Shown: positions 1 through 8,491 of the stretch, one piece after another
Layout: every line of letters begins with the position of its first letter
Position numbering within the stretch: the stretch's first letter is position 1
NCBI GenBank assembly: GCA_018399295.1
Contig: JAGYOO010000001.1
Span: 1 to 20,942 of the forward strand
Reading direction: 5' to 3'
DNA length: 20,942 nt
Source of the DNA: Candidatus Omnitrophota bacterium
GTDB taxonomy: Bacteria; Omnitrophota; Gorgyraeia; B26-G9
Notes under the pieces: generated by a model
Database searches by the model: none
Told to the model about the DNA's origin: nothing
The model's input: only the letters and a program-made list of their open reading frames with translations
Made by a program: the position numbers and the translations under genes

Positions 1-233
1 TGCCCCATCCATCGCCGCAGCTTCGCGAAAGTAGTAGAGTAAACCTGCCCGCCCGTCTAAGACTAGCTCACAGCTCATAAGCTCATAAGCAGAAGATGGA
101 AGACTTTTTTAGACTTTAGACTTAAGACTTAAGACTTAAGACTTAAGACTTAAGACTAGAAGACAGAAGTCGGAAGCCGGAAAACAGAGAACGGAAGTCA
201 GAAAAAAGAAAAACTTAAACCACAGAGATCACT

Positions 234-286
234 GAGACCACAGAGGTCACAGAAAAAAGATGAAAAAGCCGTATCTTTGTGGTCTC
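234..286. repeat. Inverted repeat inside left repeat island
   Basis: GAGACCACA at 234-242 is the exact reverse complement of TGTGGTCTC at 278-286, giving a 9-bp stem with a 35-nt loop. The arms are two opposite-strand copies of the 'ACCACAGAG' dispersed unit. The right arm is followed by a T run (287-292), so it could act as a weak terminator, but no gene lies upstream in the window. Confidence 0.45.
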
Positions 287-447
287 TTTTTTAACTCTGT
301 GAGCTTATTTTTTTTGTTTTTAGACAAGACGCTTATTTTCTGAGTGCACAGAGTATAAAAGCGCAAGTACACTGAGTATAAAAATTTAATCTCCCGGCCT
401 TCCGGCAGGCAGGTGTGATACTCCTGTGGTTAAAAGAATACATCATA

Positions 448-459
448 TTACCGCGGTAA
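448..459. promoter_or_regulatory. 12-bp perfect palindrome, operator-like
   Basis: TTACCGCGGTAA is a perfect dyad in AT-rich sequence, about 145 bp upstream of the predicted promoter of the Rel-like gene. The shape suits a dimeric regulator, but only one copy is seen and no regulator gene is nearby. It may simply be part of the repeat mosaic. Confidence 0.2.
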
Positions 460-601
460 ATGAAAAAATTTGAACTATTTAAAGGCAGTTCGCTTGCTGC
501 CCACCGGAGGCAGGAACAGATTTCTGCAGATTAAGTTCGTTTCCTATCTTTATGAGCTCATGAGCTTATGAGCTAAAAGCTTACCAGATTGTTCTATATT
601 A

Positions 602-630
602 TTGATACAAAGGGGAAAATATGTTATACT
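602..630 (+). promoter_or_regulatory. Sigma-70-type promoter of the Rel-like gene
   Basis: TTGATA (602-607), a 17-bp spacer and TATACT (625-630) form a near-consensus promoter. Predicted transcription start is about 637, leaving only about 22 nt before the ATG at 659. No Shine-Dalgarno sequence is visible in that leader. Confidence 0.7.
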
Positions 631-658
631 TATTTAAATGGTTTAATAAGTTTTAAAT

Positions 659-3304
659 ATGAACAAGATAATCTTTTTTCTGACAATTTTTATCATTCTG
701 AGCCCAGCTGGGAACGCGGCGTTTTCCGCGGAACCGGAGAGGGGAGGCTTTTCCTGTTTTCTGGCTCCGGAGATCAGTCTGGATGATCTTTCCCTTCAGA
801 TCCCTTTTGATCCGCAGGAGCTGGACCTTTTCTCCTCCTGGAAACATATGGAGGATTCAATAATAAGGAGGTTCAAACCTGAGGGGCAGGTGGCTTTAAG
901 AGAGTTACTGCCTCTGGTTCGGCGACAGTACGGTGAAGATCAGTTCAGTAATCAGGAATATTATTATAACCATGTTCTGGAGGTTGCCTATTACTGTTCG
1001 CGCTGGGGCGGGAATTTTAGCGAGACTGTGGCCGCGTTGCTGCATAGACTTGACGCGCGTTCGCTTCGCGATCTGGAACAGCAGTGGCGGAACAGGATGG
1101 AGGCGAGGATCGGACGCCGGGAATCGCGAAATTTTTTTCAGCAGGAGATGACGGAGATCCGGAAACTTCTGGAGGATTTCGCAATTTTGGACGGACTGCG
1201 CTACCGGCTGCATTCGCAGAGCGGACATTCACTGGAGAATTATATCGGCGCGGTATTCAATTTGATGGGCGGGGACGTAAGACTTCGGGAGCTTGTCTTT
1301 GCCGATAAGCGGGCCTCGATTAATCATGCCTCTGAACGGGAGAAGGAAGAGCTTATTGGAGAAATCAATGATGTCTACGCTCCTCTGGCCGGAAGATTCG
1401 GCATGTTTGACTTAAAAAAAGAACTGGAAAACGAATGTTTTCGAATCCACCGCCCGGTAGAATATAAAACCATCAAGAACAAGATTAAGCGGACCTTCGG
1501 AGTGGAATACGAAAATCTCCCCCTGCTGATGCAGGACATAGTTGTCCGGATGAGTGATGTTATGAAAAAGAATGATATTTCTTATAAGCTGAAAAGGAGG
1601 ATAAAAACAGTTTATCGGATCGCGGTAAAAGAGAAAGTGGCGGAGCGAAAGGCAGCTGCTTCGGATACTCTGCTGGGAAATGATACCCTGGGATTGAGGC
1701 TGGTAGTGGATCCGGAAGACTTTTTAATCGCGACCGCGGCTATCCAAACGGCGCTGGAAAATAACGAAATGGGGTCCTGGCGGTTGAGGCTGCTGAAAAA
1801 CCGAAGATTTGGTCCGTATGAGGCTGTCTATTTTCATATTGATCAGAGTGGAAATCAGCGAAAGGCCGAGATCCAGTTGTTTACGCCGCAGATGGTTAAT
1901 TTTCTGGAGTCCGAAGGTCCGCATTGGGCGTATGAAAAAGAACGGGAGACAAATAAGCAAAAGTTTGAGCACATTGAGCCGTTTTCCCTGTTCGATGTCC
2001 TGGAAGATTCAGAAGGGGAGGAAGACGTTCGCAAGATCATTGACGACTATTTTCGTAAGACTTATGAATTTCATCGTTCGGTTCAAGGGTGGGTGTATGT
2101 GTTTGAGCGGACCACTGAAATCCGGGGCGGGGTTCCGGTAGACGTGATTAAGCCACACCGCCTGGCACAGGGGGCGACGGCCGCGGTATTTGCTGCTGAA
2201 CGGGGCGTAAGCGGGTCAGTGGAAGACTTTCTTGAATTTTCCGGTATCAGTTACTATCGATGGCAGGAGGGCCGTTTGATAGAGGAAAGACGTTCGCTTA
2301 AACCTGATGAACTTTTACGCGATGGCGAGATTATCGGAGTTACAGCCGGGAACCGGCGAGTTCTGGAAACTCTGCTGCAGGATCCTGATTACCGGGATGC
2401 CTTTCACCGCGCCGTCCGGCCGTCCTTAAGGGGGCGGGTGCTGCTACAGCAGGCGCTCAAGGGAAAAGAGAGCAGCCGTTACGAAAAACTGGCTCGCCAG
2501 ATGATCCGTGATTCTCTGGAGGAACTGAGCGGACGGAGTCTGAAGATGAGTCCGTTGATTGAATCGCTACTTGACAGATACGCGGAAAGGATCGGGCTGG
2601 GGTCAAAAGAGGAACTTTTTATCGCGATGACCGCGCTGGAAGGAGGCATAAATGCCCGGGAAGTATCTGAATGGCTGCTTGAACAGCCAAGATTGAACAT
2701 AAGCGCCAGTCCCCGGATGGTGACTTCTAAAAAGACGAGTTACCGGATCAATATTAAAATAGATCTTCCAGCCAAATGGAATTCCAGGAAAAAGGAAAAC
2801 GCTGGGAGACGGTTTCTCGAGGCGATCAATCAGGTCGTTGCCGTCAATAATCTGGAGCCTCTTTCCCGGCAGGATTTTAAGGTTCGGATCCAGAAAAATA
2901 TCTCGATCAGATTCGAGATCGAAGTGCCTCCTCATGTGCAGCTTGTCGGAGAACTGCTGCGGGTTCTTGAAGATCTCGAATGGGAGGGGGAAGGCCCGGC
3001 GATAAAGAATGTCGTGGCCCGGGATAAAGAACCTGCTGGTCCGGTATCAGCGGTGATCGTTCGGACCGGGCAGAGAAAACTTCTTCCCGCGTTATCTGAA
3101 TTGGGGGAAATATACAGCTGTTTCAGTGAAAACGCAGGCATGGTCTGCGGGATAATGGTCAGATATAATGAGTCACGCCTGCGGGCAGAGTTGAGCCGGC
3201 TGGGAATAACTGATTTTGAGTTATGCCCGTTGGATCAGCTGGACCAGAGATTATCGGGCCATAAGAAGGAGATAAAAATCAGGGAAGTTTTAACATCTAT
3301 TTAA
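659..3304 (+). CDS. Exported RelA/SpoT-like protein, hydrolase site degenerate
   Basis: 881 aa with the domain order of long RelA/SpoT alarmone enzymes. Residues 1-24 look like a signal peptide (Lys3, hydrophobic 4-16, AFSA before EPE), which is unusual for this cytoplasmic family. HD-like region about 95-240: H105, H129 and D216 fit Rel metal ligands, but the HD doublet reads LLHR (R130) and the following catalytic ED is absent, so (p)ppGpp hydrolysis is unlikely. The linker 'YAPLAGRFGM...LKKELE' (240-256) is well conserved. Synthetase-like region about 300-430 keeps D342 (NDTLGLR), E404 (EIQL) and HWAYEKE, but the NGYQSLHT site is replaced (FGPYEAVYFH). A degenerate TGS domain (about 477-530) and an ACT-like C-terminus (about 735-830) follow. 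Domain assignment is fairly secure; catalytic activity and location are not. A cytoplasmic N-anchored form is the alternative. Confidence 0.75.
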   Translation: MNKIIFFLTIFIILSPAGNAAFSAEPERGGFSCFLAPEISLDDLSLQIPFDPQELDLFSSWKHMEDSIIRRFKPEGQVALRELLPLVRRQYGEDQFSNQEYYYNHVLEVAYYCSRWGGNFSETVAALLHRLDARSLRDLEQQWRNRMEARIGRRESRNFFQQEMTEIRKLLEDFAILDGLRYRLHSQSGHSLENYIGAVFNLMGGDVRLRELVFADKRASINHASEREKEELIGEINDVYAPLAGRFGMFDLKKELENECFRIHRPVEYKTIKNKIKRTFGVEYENLPLLMQDIVVRMSDVMKKNDISYKLKRRIKTVYRIAVKEKVAERKAAASDTLLGNDTLGLRLVVDPEDFLIATAAIQTALENNEMGSWRLRLLKNRRFGPYEAVYFHIDQSGNQRKAEIQLFTPQMVNFLESEGPHWAYEKERETNKQKFEHIEPFSLFDVLEDSEGEEDVRKIIDDYFRKTYEFHRSVQGWVYVFERTTEIRGGVPVDVIKPHRLAQGATAAVFAAERGVSGSVEDFLEFSGISYYRWQEGRLIEERRSLKPDELLRDGEIIGVTAGNRRVLETLLQDPDYRDAFHRAVRPSLRGRVLLQQALKGKESSRYEKLARQMIRDSLEELSGRSLKMSPLIESLLDRYAERIGLGSKEELFIAMTALEGGINAREVSEWLLEQPRLNISASPRMVTSKKTSYRINIKIDLPAKWNSRKKENAGRRFLEAINQVVAVNNLEPLSRQDFKVRIQKNISIRFEIEVPPHVQLVGELLRVLEDLEWEGEGPAIKNVVARDKEPAGPVSAVIVRTGQRKLLPALSELGEIYSCFSENAGMVCGIMVRYNESRLRAELSRLGITDFELCPLDQLDQRLSGHKKEIKIREVLTSI

Positions 3305-3310
3305 AAAGCA

Positions 3311-3339
3311 TTTCCATCTAACGCGATTTAAGTTATAAT
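3311..3339 (+). promoter_or_regulatory. Promoter predicted to give a leaderless transcript
   Basis: TTTCCA (3311-3316, 4 of 6 matches), a 17-bp spacer and a perfect TATAAT (3334-3339). The ATG at 3346 is 7 nt beyond the -10 element, where transcription would normally start, so the mRNA would have no leader. Confidence 0.55.
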
Positions 3340-3345
3340 CAAGGC

Positions 3346-3726
3346 ATGAAGAAAAATTTTGGTTTATGGCCCATTGAAAAGGCCCGTCGGCATGCCCGCT
3401 GGAGCGGTCTTGTTGTTATCTGGACCGCGGTGATCAGCCTGATCCTCGGGGTAGAGGATTTTATCGCGCTTGGACGGAATATCAGCGGATTTGCCTTTCC
3501 TTATCTGTATAATATCCTGTTTCTGATTCTGGCCGGAATCCAGATGTATAATGGTTTTCAGCTGAAAAAAATGAAGAGATCCGCCCGGTTTCTGTTTTTT
3601 GGTATCCTGCTTCTGCGTCTGCCGCTGGGATTTTTCGATTCTGAAGAGGCTCTGATTACCATGGTCATGCTTTATCCCGGATTTGTTCTGCTTCCCGGCA
3701 AGGCCGGAAGGTTTTTTCAGAACTGA
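3346..3726 (+). CDS. Small four-helix membrane protein, unknown function
   Basis: I do not recognise this 126-aa protein. It begins with a basic stretch (residues 2-18, with KARRHAR) followed by four hydrophobic segments at about 20-42, 47-68, 80-97 and 101-117, separated by short loops with KKMKR at 74-78. No catalytic motif is visible. There is no usable Shine-Dalgarno sequence, and the start lies 7 nt after a perfect TATAAT, so leaderless translation is likely. It sits 41 nt after the Rel-like gene and 50 nt before the folate gene. The positive-inside rule suggests a cytoplasmic N-terminus. Confidence 0.65.
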   Translation: MKKNFGLWPIEKARRHARWSGLVVIWTAVISLILGVEDFIALGRNISGFAFPYLYNILFLILAGIQMYNGFQLKKMKRSARFLFFGILLLRLPLGFFDSEEALITMVMLYPGFVLLPGKAGRFFQN

Positions 3727-3776
3727 CTTTTAAATTCTACCTTTTCTTGACTTTCATCCCTCATTGGAGTAAAATT

Positions 3777-4334
3777 TTGAAAGAAAAGCAGGACATAAGG
3801 TTGCATCTATTAGAAAAGTTAAAGGAACAAAAGGAGGAGTTAAGACTTAAAAAAAGCTTGCTGATTAAAGAAAAGCTTTTCTCGCAACGAGAGTTTCTCG
3901 ACGCGCTTACAGTGATGTTTTATATATCCAAAAACGGTGAAGTCGATACAACCAGGATGATACAGGAAACATTAAAATCAGGGAAAAGGACAGTTGTTCC
4001 AGTGACTTTGGTAAAGGAAAAAAAAATTATCCCCTCTGAATTAAAAGATTACGCACTCGAGTTGGATCTTGGCCCTTACGGTATCCTGCAGCCAAAACCG
4101 GAGTTTGTCCGGGAGATTCGGCCGGAGGAAATCGATCTGGTGCTCGTTCCTGGGGTCGCGTTTGACCAAAAAGGAAACCGGCTTGGCCGCGGTGGCGGCT
4201 ATTTCGACCGGTTTCTGCGGATATTCAGAGCGATGGGGAAGCCTTTGCTGGGTCTTGCCTTTGATTTTCAGATGCTGGAAAAACTGCCTGTTTTAGATCA
4301 TGATATCCCCGTAACCAGGGTGATAACTGCCTAA
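3777..4334 (+). CDS. ygfA: 5-formyltetrahydrofolate cyclo-ligase (5-FCL/MTHFS)
   Basis: This enzyme converts 5-formyl-THF to 5,10-methenyl-THF using ATP in the cytoplasm, returning a storage or by-product folate to one-carbon metabolism. About 185 aa, the usual family length. Diagnostic features are the GEVDT segment near the N-terminus and the C-terminal block PGVAFDQKGNRLGRGGGYFD, the family's nucleotide-binding signature. I chose the TTG at 3777 because the next residues (KEKQDIRLHLLEKLKEQ) match how the family begins and GGAG at 3766-3769 is 7 nt upstream. The longer reading from the TTG at 3747 adds ten atypical residues and has no ribosome site. Confidence 0.88.
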   Translation: MKEKQDIRLHLLEKLKEQKEELRLKKSLLIKEKLFSQREFLDALTVMFYISKNGEVDTTRMIQETLKSGKRTVVPVTLVKEKKIIPSELKDYALELDLGPYGILQPKPEFVREIRPEEIDLVLVPGVAFDQKGNRLGRGGGYFDRFLRIFRAMGKPLLGLAFDFQMLEKLPVLDHDIPVTRVITA

Positions 4335-4403
4335 ATCTTCTTTCCCTCTGGTTTCACCGTTTTTGACAACTAAGAGTATGACTTAGGGAGGTGGAACCAT
4401 CAG

Positions 4404-5963
4404 ATGAATAGTTTAAATCTACTGCTGCCGATACTCCTGTCCGTTATCTTCTTCTTCCTCGGTTATTTTCTCCGTCAGTTTACCGCTGAAAAAGGGGTGA
4501 AAAAGGCACAGGAAAAAGCCCGGGAAATAGTAGAGGAGGCTGAACGTCAGGCCTCTGCCCGCCGCAAAGAAGCCAGTCTGGAGGCAAAGGACCTGCTGTA
4601 TAAGACTCGGCTGGAGTTTGACAAGGAGTCAAAGGACCGGCGCCAGGAACTGCTCAATCTGGAACGCCGTCTTATCCAGAGAGAGGAAAATCTGGACCGC
4701 AAGGTCGACTTGATGGAGAAGAAAGACCGGGAGTTTAATCAGCGGGCCAAGGCCTTTACTGATAAGGAACAGGATCTCCGGGGTAAGGAAGAAGAGCTTC
4801 AGGCGCTTATTCGGGAAGAAAAGGAACGTCTGCAAAAAGTATCGGGTTTGAGTCAGGAAGACGCGAAGCAGATCCTGCTTAAGCATATGGAAGACGAGGT
4901 TCGGTATGATGCCGGCCTGATGATCAAGCGGATCGAGGAAGAGGCAAAAGAGACAGCCGATAAGAAGGCGAAGCATATTTTAAGTACCGCTATTCAGCGC
5001 TGCGCGGCTGAACATACGGTTGAATCAACGGTCAGCGTAGTAAGTCTGCCCAGCGATGACATGAAAGGCCGGATAATCGGCCGTGAGGGACGGAATATCC
5101 GGGCCCTGGAAGTAGCCACCGGCATTGATGTGATTATCGATGACACGCCGGAGGCGGTTACGCTTTCCGGGTTTGATCCGATTCGTCGGGAGATTGCCCG
5201 CATTTCTCTGGAACGTCTCATAAGTAACGGTCGGATCCATCCGGCCCGGATCGAAGAGATCGTAGAAAAAGTTAAAAAAGAGATGGATCAGACGATCAAG
5301 GAAGAGGGCGAAAAGGCCACCTTTGACGCAGGTATCCAGCGGATCCATCCGGAACTGATAAAGCTTCTGGGCCGGCTTAAATACCGAACCAGTTACGGGC
5401 AGAATGTGCTGCAGCATTCTAAAGAAGTTGCTTATATTATGGGGCTTTTGGCCGGGGAACTGAGGCTGGATGTCGCCCTGGGGCGGCGGATCGGACTGTT
5501 GCATGATATCGGTAAGGCCGTTGATCATGAGATCGAGGGCACGCACGGCGGTATCGGGGCGACCCTGGCTAAAAAGTATGGTGAGAGTGATGTGGTTATT
5601 AATGCCATCGGCGCTCACCATGACGAGATCGAGGCTAGCTCTATTTATGATGTTCTGGTTCAGGCGGCCGATGCTATCAGTGCTACCCGGCCGGGAGCGC
5701 GGCGGGAGACTCTGGAAAGCTATATCAAGCGTCTGGAGAAACTGGAGGCTATCGCGGATTCGTTTAAGGGTGTGGAAAAGGCCTTTGCGATACAGGCCGG
5801 TCGGGAGATCAGGGTAACGGTCAAACCGGAAAAGGTTGACGATGCCGAGACCGCGATAATGGCCCGGGAAATAACCAAGCGGATTGAGAATGAACTGGAT
5901 TATCCCGGTCAGGTTAAAGTAACAGTTATCAGAGAAAAACGGGTAGTCGAATACGCTAAGTAA
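4404..5963 (+). CDS. rny: Ribonuclease Y
   Basis: Membrane-anchored endoribonuclease that initiates mRNA decay in many bacteria lacking RNase E. 519 aa, the standard length. Order of parts: one N-terminal transmembrane helix (about 5-23), a long charged coiled coil (about 30-190), a KH RNA-binding domain (about 207-275, with IIGREGRNI at 224-232), and an HD phosphohydrolase domain carrying H338 and the LLHDIGK motif with H367-D368. The C-terminus ([12 protein letters not shown]...[12 protein letters not shown]) is typical. A strong GGAGGT (4387-4392) precedes the ATG. An intrinsic terminator follows directly, so the gene may end its own transcript before ymdB. Confidence 0.96.
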   Translation: MNSLNLLLPILLSVIFFFLGYFLRQFTAEKGVKKAQEKAREIVEEAERQASARRKEASLEAKDLLYKTRLEFDKESKDRRQELLNLERRLIQREENLDRKVDLMEKKDREFNQRAKAFTDKEQDLRGKEEELQALIREEKERLQKVSGLSQEDAKQILLKHMEDEVRYDAGLMIKRIEEEAKETADKKAKHILSTAIQRCAAEHTVESTVSVVSLPSDDMKGRIIGREGRNIRALEVATGIDVIIDDTPEAVTLSGFDPIRREIARISLERLISNGRIHPARIEEIVEKVKKEMDQTIKEEGEKATFDAGIQRIHPELIKLLGRLKYRTSYGQNVLQHSKEVAYIMGLLAGELRLDVALGRRIGLLHDIGKAVDHEIEGTHGGIGATLAKKYGESDVVINAIGAHHDEIEASSIYDVLVQAADAISATRPGARRETLESYIKRLEKLEAIADSFKGVEKAFAIQAGREIRVTVKPEKVDDAETAIMAREITKRIENELDYPGQVKVTVIREKRVVEYAK

Positions 5964-5986
5964 ACGGAAGTATAATAATCAAAATC

Positions 5987-6021
5987 GGCCCCGCATTTTT
6001 TTAGTGCGGGGTCTTTTTTTT
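5987..6021 (+). terminator. Intrinsic terminator after rny
   Basis: GGCCCCGCA (5987-5995) pairs with TGCGGGGTC (6005-6013), nine pairs including one G-U, across a 9-nt loop. An unbroken T run (6014-6021) follows. This is a textbook Rho-independent terminator in the + direction. Confidence 0.92.
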
Positions 6022-6026
6022 ACCGG

Positions 6027-6056
6027 TTGAAAACCAGTCCTGGTTTGTGATAAAAT
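6027..6056 (+). promoter_or_regulatory. Extended -10 promoter of ymdB
   Basis: TTGAAA (6027-6032), an 18-bp spacer and TAAAAT (6051-6056), with TG at 6048-6049 giving an extended -10. It lies between the rny terminator and ymdB, so ymdB probably has its own transcript starting near 6063. Confidence 0.6.
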
Positions 6057-6089
6057 CTTCAAACATATTCAATTATGAAAGAGGCGAGG

Positions 6090-6902
6090 ATGAAGGTATT
6101 ATTTATCGGTGATATCGTCGGAGAACCCGGCCGGAAGGCAATCCGAAAGATTGTTCCCCTTCTTAAACAAAAGAAGAATATTGATTTTGTGGTGGCTAAC
6201 GGGGAAAACGCTGCCGGCGGATCGGGCATCACTCCCAGTATATTTTCCGAGCTTATCCGGGCCGGCGTTGATGTGGTAACCTCCGGAGACCATATTTTTA
6301 AGCGTCGGGAGGTTCTGGAGATAGTTGAAACTCAGGAACGGCTGATTCGGCCGGCCAACTATCCTCAGGATGTTCCGGGGCGGGGATTCACGGTGGTTGA
6401 AACCGCGGATCGTAGACTTTCCGTAGGCGTAATAAATCTTGCCGGAAGAGTCTTTATGAGTCCTTTGGACTGCCCGTTCCGCGTTGGCAGAAAGGCCATC
6501 GAAGAGATTAAAACCAGAACAGATATAGTCCTGATTGATGTTCATGCCGAGGCTACCAGTGAAAAAGTCGCTCTCGGTTGGTACTTCAACGGGTTGGCCA
6601 GCGCTGTGGTCGGTACCCATACCCATATCCAGACCGCGGATGAACGTATTCTGCCTGGACCGGATCATACCGCATATCTTACCGATCTGGGGATGACCGG
6701 GCCGATTGATTCGGTGATCGGCCGGAAGACGGAACAGGTTATGATCCGGTTCTTGCGGCAGGTGCCAACCCGGTTTGAGGTGGCGGAAGGGAATGTCCAG
6801 CTTCAGGGAGCCGTAGTTGAGATCGATGAGAAAAGCGGCAAAGCGGTTTCCATAACCCGGGTGCGGGAAAATCTTGCTGACTACGATGTCCGTCTTGACT
6901 GA
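6090..6902 (+). CDS. ymdB: YmdB-family metallophosphoesterase (TIGR00282)
   Basis: Binuclear-metal phosphoesterase. The Bacillus homologue hydrolyses 2',3'-cyclic nucleotides and cAMP and affects RNase Y-linked RNA levels and development; the two genes are often adjacent, as here. 270 aa. Metal-site motifs: GDIVGEPGR (D8), NGEN (E39, N40), DVHAEATSEK and GTHTHIQTAD. The usual GNH metal-site motif reads GDH, giving Asp at residue 67 in place of Asn; Asp can still bind metal. I start at the second ATG (6090) because MKVLFIGDIVG is the normal N-terminus and AGAGG lies 6 nt upstream. An ATG at 6075 would add five residues. Confidence 0.92.
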   Translation: MKVLFIGDIVGEPGRKAIRKIVPLLKQKKNIDFVVANGENAAGGSGITPSIFSELIRAGVDVVTSGDHIFKRREVLEIVETQERLIRPANYPQDVPGRGFTVVETADRRLSVGVINLAGRVFMSPLDCPFRVGRKAIEEIKTRTDIVLIDVHAEATSEKVALGWYFNGLASAVVGTHTHIQTADERILPGPDHTAYLTDLGMTGPIDSVIGRKTEQVMIRFLRQVPTRFEVAEGNVQLQGAVVEIDEKSGKAVSITRVRENLADYDVRLD

Positions 6903-6947
6903 AAAAGGATAGCTTTTTTCGTTGGGCTCTCTTAAACGGAGCGGTCC

Positions 6948-6976
6948 TTGACAGGATGGGTGTTTTAGAAAATAAT
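6948..6976 (+). promoter_or_regulatory. Candidate promoter of the V-ATPase operon
   Basis: A perfect TTGACA (6948-6953), a 17-bp spacer and AATAAT (6971-6976, five of six matches but lacking the first T). TAATAT at 6973-6978 is an alternative -10. The site is in the 123-bp gap before the first V-ATPase gene, so it would drive the whole operon. Confidence 0.5.
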
Positions 6977-7025
6977 ATATTTTTATCTGACTTGGTTTCC
7001 GAAAATAAATGACGAGAGGTGAAAA

Positions 7026-7658
7026 ATGACGGATAAGCTGGAGAAGCTGACTCAGCAGATATATCAGGAGGGCCTGGAAAAGGCGCGGGCAGAGGCGCAG
7101 AAGATTATTTCTTCGGCTGAGGAAGAAAAAATCAAGGTCCTCAGGTCCGCCCGTCAGGAAGCGGAAGATATTATATCCGTCGCGAAAAAAGAGGCTGAGG
7201 ACCTTCAGAAACAGGTTGATTCCGGGCTTCGTCTGGCCAGCCAGCAGACTTTGGCTCTGCTCCGGCAAAAGATTAACGAACTGATTAGTGTGCAGGTGGC
7301 TGAAGACGAGACCCGGGGGATGTTTAAGGATCCGGAGTTTCTGAAACGGATGGTGGAGACCGTAATGAAGGAGTGGGTGGGGTCAGGCTGTCGGCCGGGA
7401 CAGGAATTTTTTATCCATCTGCCGGCGGAGACAAGGGATAAGCTGGAAAAGTATTTCCTGGAGAAAAGCAAGAGCCAGCTGGATAAAGGGCTGGAGGTCC
7501 GGTTTGATGAAAATATATCCGGAGGGTTTTCGATCACTCCCACGGACGGCTCCTACCGGGTTGGGTTTACGGAGGATGATTTCAAGGCGCTGATTATTTA
7601 TTTTCTGAGACCGCGGTTGCGTGAATTCCTATTCAGTGAAGACCGGAGCAATGAGTAG
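7026..7658 (+). CDS. atpE: V-type ATP synthase subunit E
   Basis: Peripheral-stalk subunit that links the catalytic head to the membrane sector. 210 aa. The N-terminal half (about 1-95) is one long heptad-rich, Ala/Glu/Lys helix as in all E subunits. The C-terminal half contains the globular part (ISGGFSI at about 164-170, then a YRVGFTEDDFKAL-like end) that binds the head. AGAGGTG is positioned before the ATG. It is the first gene of the operon and overlaps the next gene by 8 nt. Here atpE means V-type subunit E, not the F-type c subunit. Confidence 0.9.
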   Translation: MTDKLEKLTQQIYQEGLEKARAEAQKIISSAEEEKIKVLRSARQEAEDIISVAKKEAEDLQKQVDSGLRLASQQTLALLRQKINELISVQVAEDETRGMFKDPEFLKRMVETVMKEWVGSGCRPGQEFFIHLPAETRDKLEKYFLEKSKSQLDKGLEVRFDENISGGFSITPTDGSYRVGFTEDDFKALIIYFLRPRLREFLFSEDRSNE

Positions 7659-8490
7659 ACAATATTATTACTTAGTTACCAGTCTGCCGGATTTGACTCT
7701 TGACGCTTATAAGGAGGCGTATCGCGTCCGGGAATTTGCCGGGGAGCTGGCGGAACAGTCTTCCGGCGCGGAACGGGAGTATCTCCGGAGTCTGCTTGAT
7801 TGGAACGATAATCGATTAGTGATTGATGCTCTTTTAAGGCGGGCCGAACCCTGGGCTTCGCCTCCCGGGAACTACGACTTTTCAGAGATTAAACGCAGAC
7901 TGGATGAGAAAGATTACGAGGGGTTCCCCGAATACCTGTGCCGGTTTTTGACGGAACAGGAGGCCTTTTCTGAAAAGGAAAAAAGCCCCGGTAATCTGGA
8001 GATGATTCTTGCCGAGCGCTATTTCGGAAAGATGATCCGGCATGAGAATTGTTTTCTGCGGGAGTATTTCAGGTTTGAACTTAATCTGCGCAATGTAAAG
8101 GCTGCCCTGACCGGCCGCCGGTTCAACCTGAAACCTGAATTTTGCCGGCCGGATACGGAATCAGCCGGGCTGGCGGAAAAATTAGCTTCTTCCACTGCCG
8201 CTGATTTCGGCCTGGGCCATGAATTGGATTTTATTCCGGTTCTGGTTGAGACCTTTGAGAAAGATGATCCTGTCCACTGGGAAAAGACAATCGACCTGCT
8301 GCGCTGGAAAGAGGTGGATGATCTAAATACCCCGGTATATTTCAATATTGATGTCCTGCTCGGTTATCTGCTCAAACTGATTCTCGTCGAACGCTGGATC
8401 CATCTTGAGCCGCATCGCGGCCGGGAAGTATTTGAACAGAGAGTTAAGATCGACCGGGATAATTTATTCAGCCACGCGAGCGGAGGTTAA
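7651..8490 (+). CDS. DUF2764-like V-ATPase operon protein (CT309 position)
   Basis: 279-aa soluble protein beginning MSRQYYYLVTSLPDL, which resembles the DUF2764 family found between subunits E and A in Chlamydia-type V-ATPase operons. The rest is mostly helical and charged, with paired Arg/Glu segments (AERYFGKMIRHENCFLREYFRFELNLRNVKAAL) reminiscent of V-ATPase subunit C/d. A structural role like subunit C, joining the central stalk to the membrane ring, is an inference. I chose the ATG at 7651 rather than a GTG at 7621 because the family starts with this Tyr-rich stretch and the 8-nt overlap with atpE suggests coupling. Confidence 0.7.
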   Translation: MSRQYYYLVTSLPDLTLDAYKEAYRVREFAGELAEQSSGAEREYLRSLLDWNDNRLVIDALLRRAEPWASPPGNYDFSEIKRRLDEKDYEGFPEYLCRFLTEQEAFSEKEKSPGNLEMILAERYFGKMIRHENCFLREYFRFELNLRNVKAALTGRRFNLKPEFCRPDTESAGLAEKLASSTAADFGLGHELDFIPVLVETFEKDDPVHWEKTIDLLRWKEVDDLNTPVYFNIDVLLGYLLKLILVERWIHLEPHRGREVFEQRVKIDRDNLFSHASGG

Positions 8491-8491
8491 A

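Larger units (their letters stand above)
1..590. repeat. Left dispersed-repeat island (gene-free)
   Basis: No credible gene is seen in this stretch. It is a mosaic of short degenerate repeats. Around 101-205 there is a 7-bp periodic tract (GACTTAA repeated about five times at 118-156, then GAAGACA/GAAGTCA variants). Around 216-253 there are 'CCACAGAG'-type units. A copy of AGCTCATAAGCTCAT at 72-86 has its exact reverse complement at 560-574, so inverted copies bracket most of the island. The 25 bases at 72-96 recur identically at 20844-20868. A 7-bp period cannot keep a reading frame, so coding is unlikely. The units look like dispersed intergenic repeats, also present at 15518-15790 and 20640-20942. 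Confidence 0.75.

Noticed and set aside
101..205. Heptad repeats as a CRISPR array
   Set aside because: Units are 7 bp, contiguous and degenerate, with no constant-length spacers and no cas genes in the window.
3747..3775. TTGACT-17-TAAAAT as a promoter for the 5-FCL gene
   Set aside because: It would start transcription at about 3782, inside the gene and past the best start codon (3777). It would also make the GGAG ribosome site useless. Kept only as a look-alike.
4363..4368. Perfect TTGACA upstream of rny as a promoter
   Set aside because: No acceptable -10 element is found 15-19 bp downstream; that position is occupied by the GGAGGT ribosome site.
5025..5621. 198-aa minus-strand open frame inside rny
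   Set aside because: It is fully covered by the KH and HD domains of RNase Y on the other strand and has no family features of its own.
6099..7268. 389-aa open frame on the minus strand across ymdB
   Set aside because: It lies antisense to a gene with clear family motifs, has no recognisable domain or ribosome site, and is explained by the codon use of the + strand gene.
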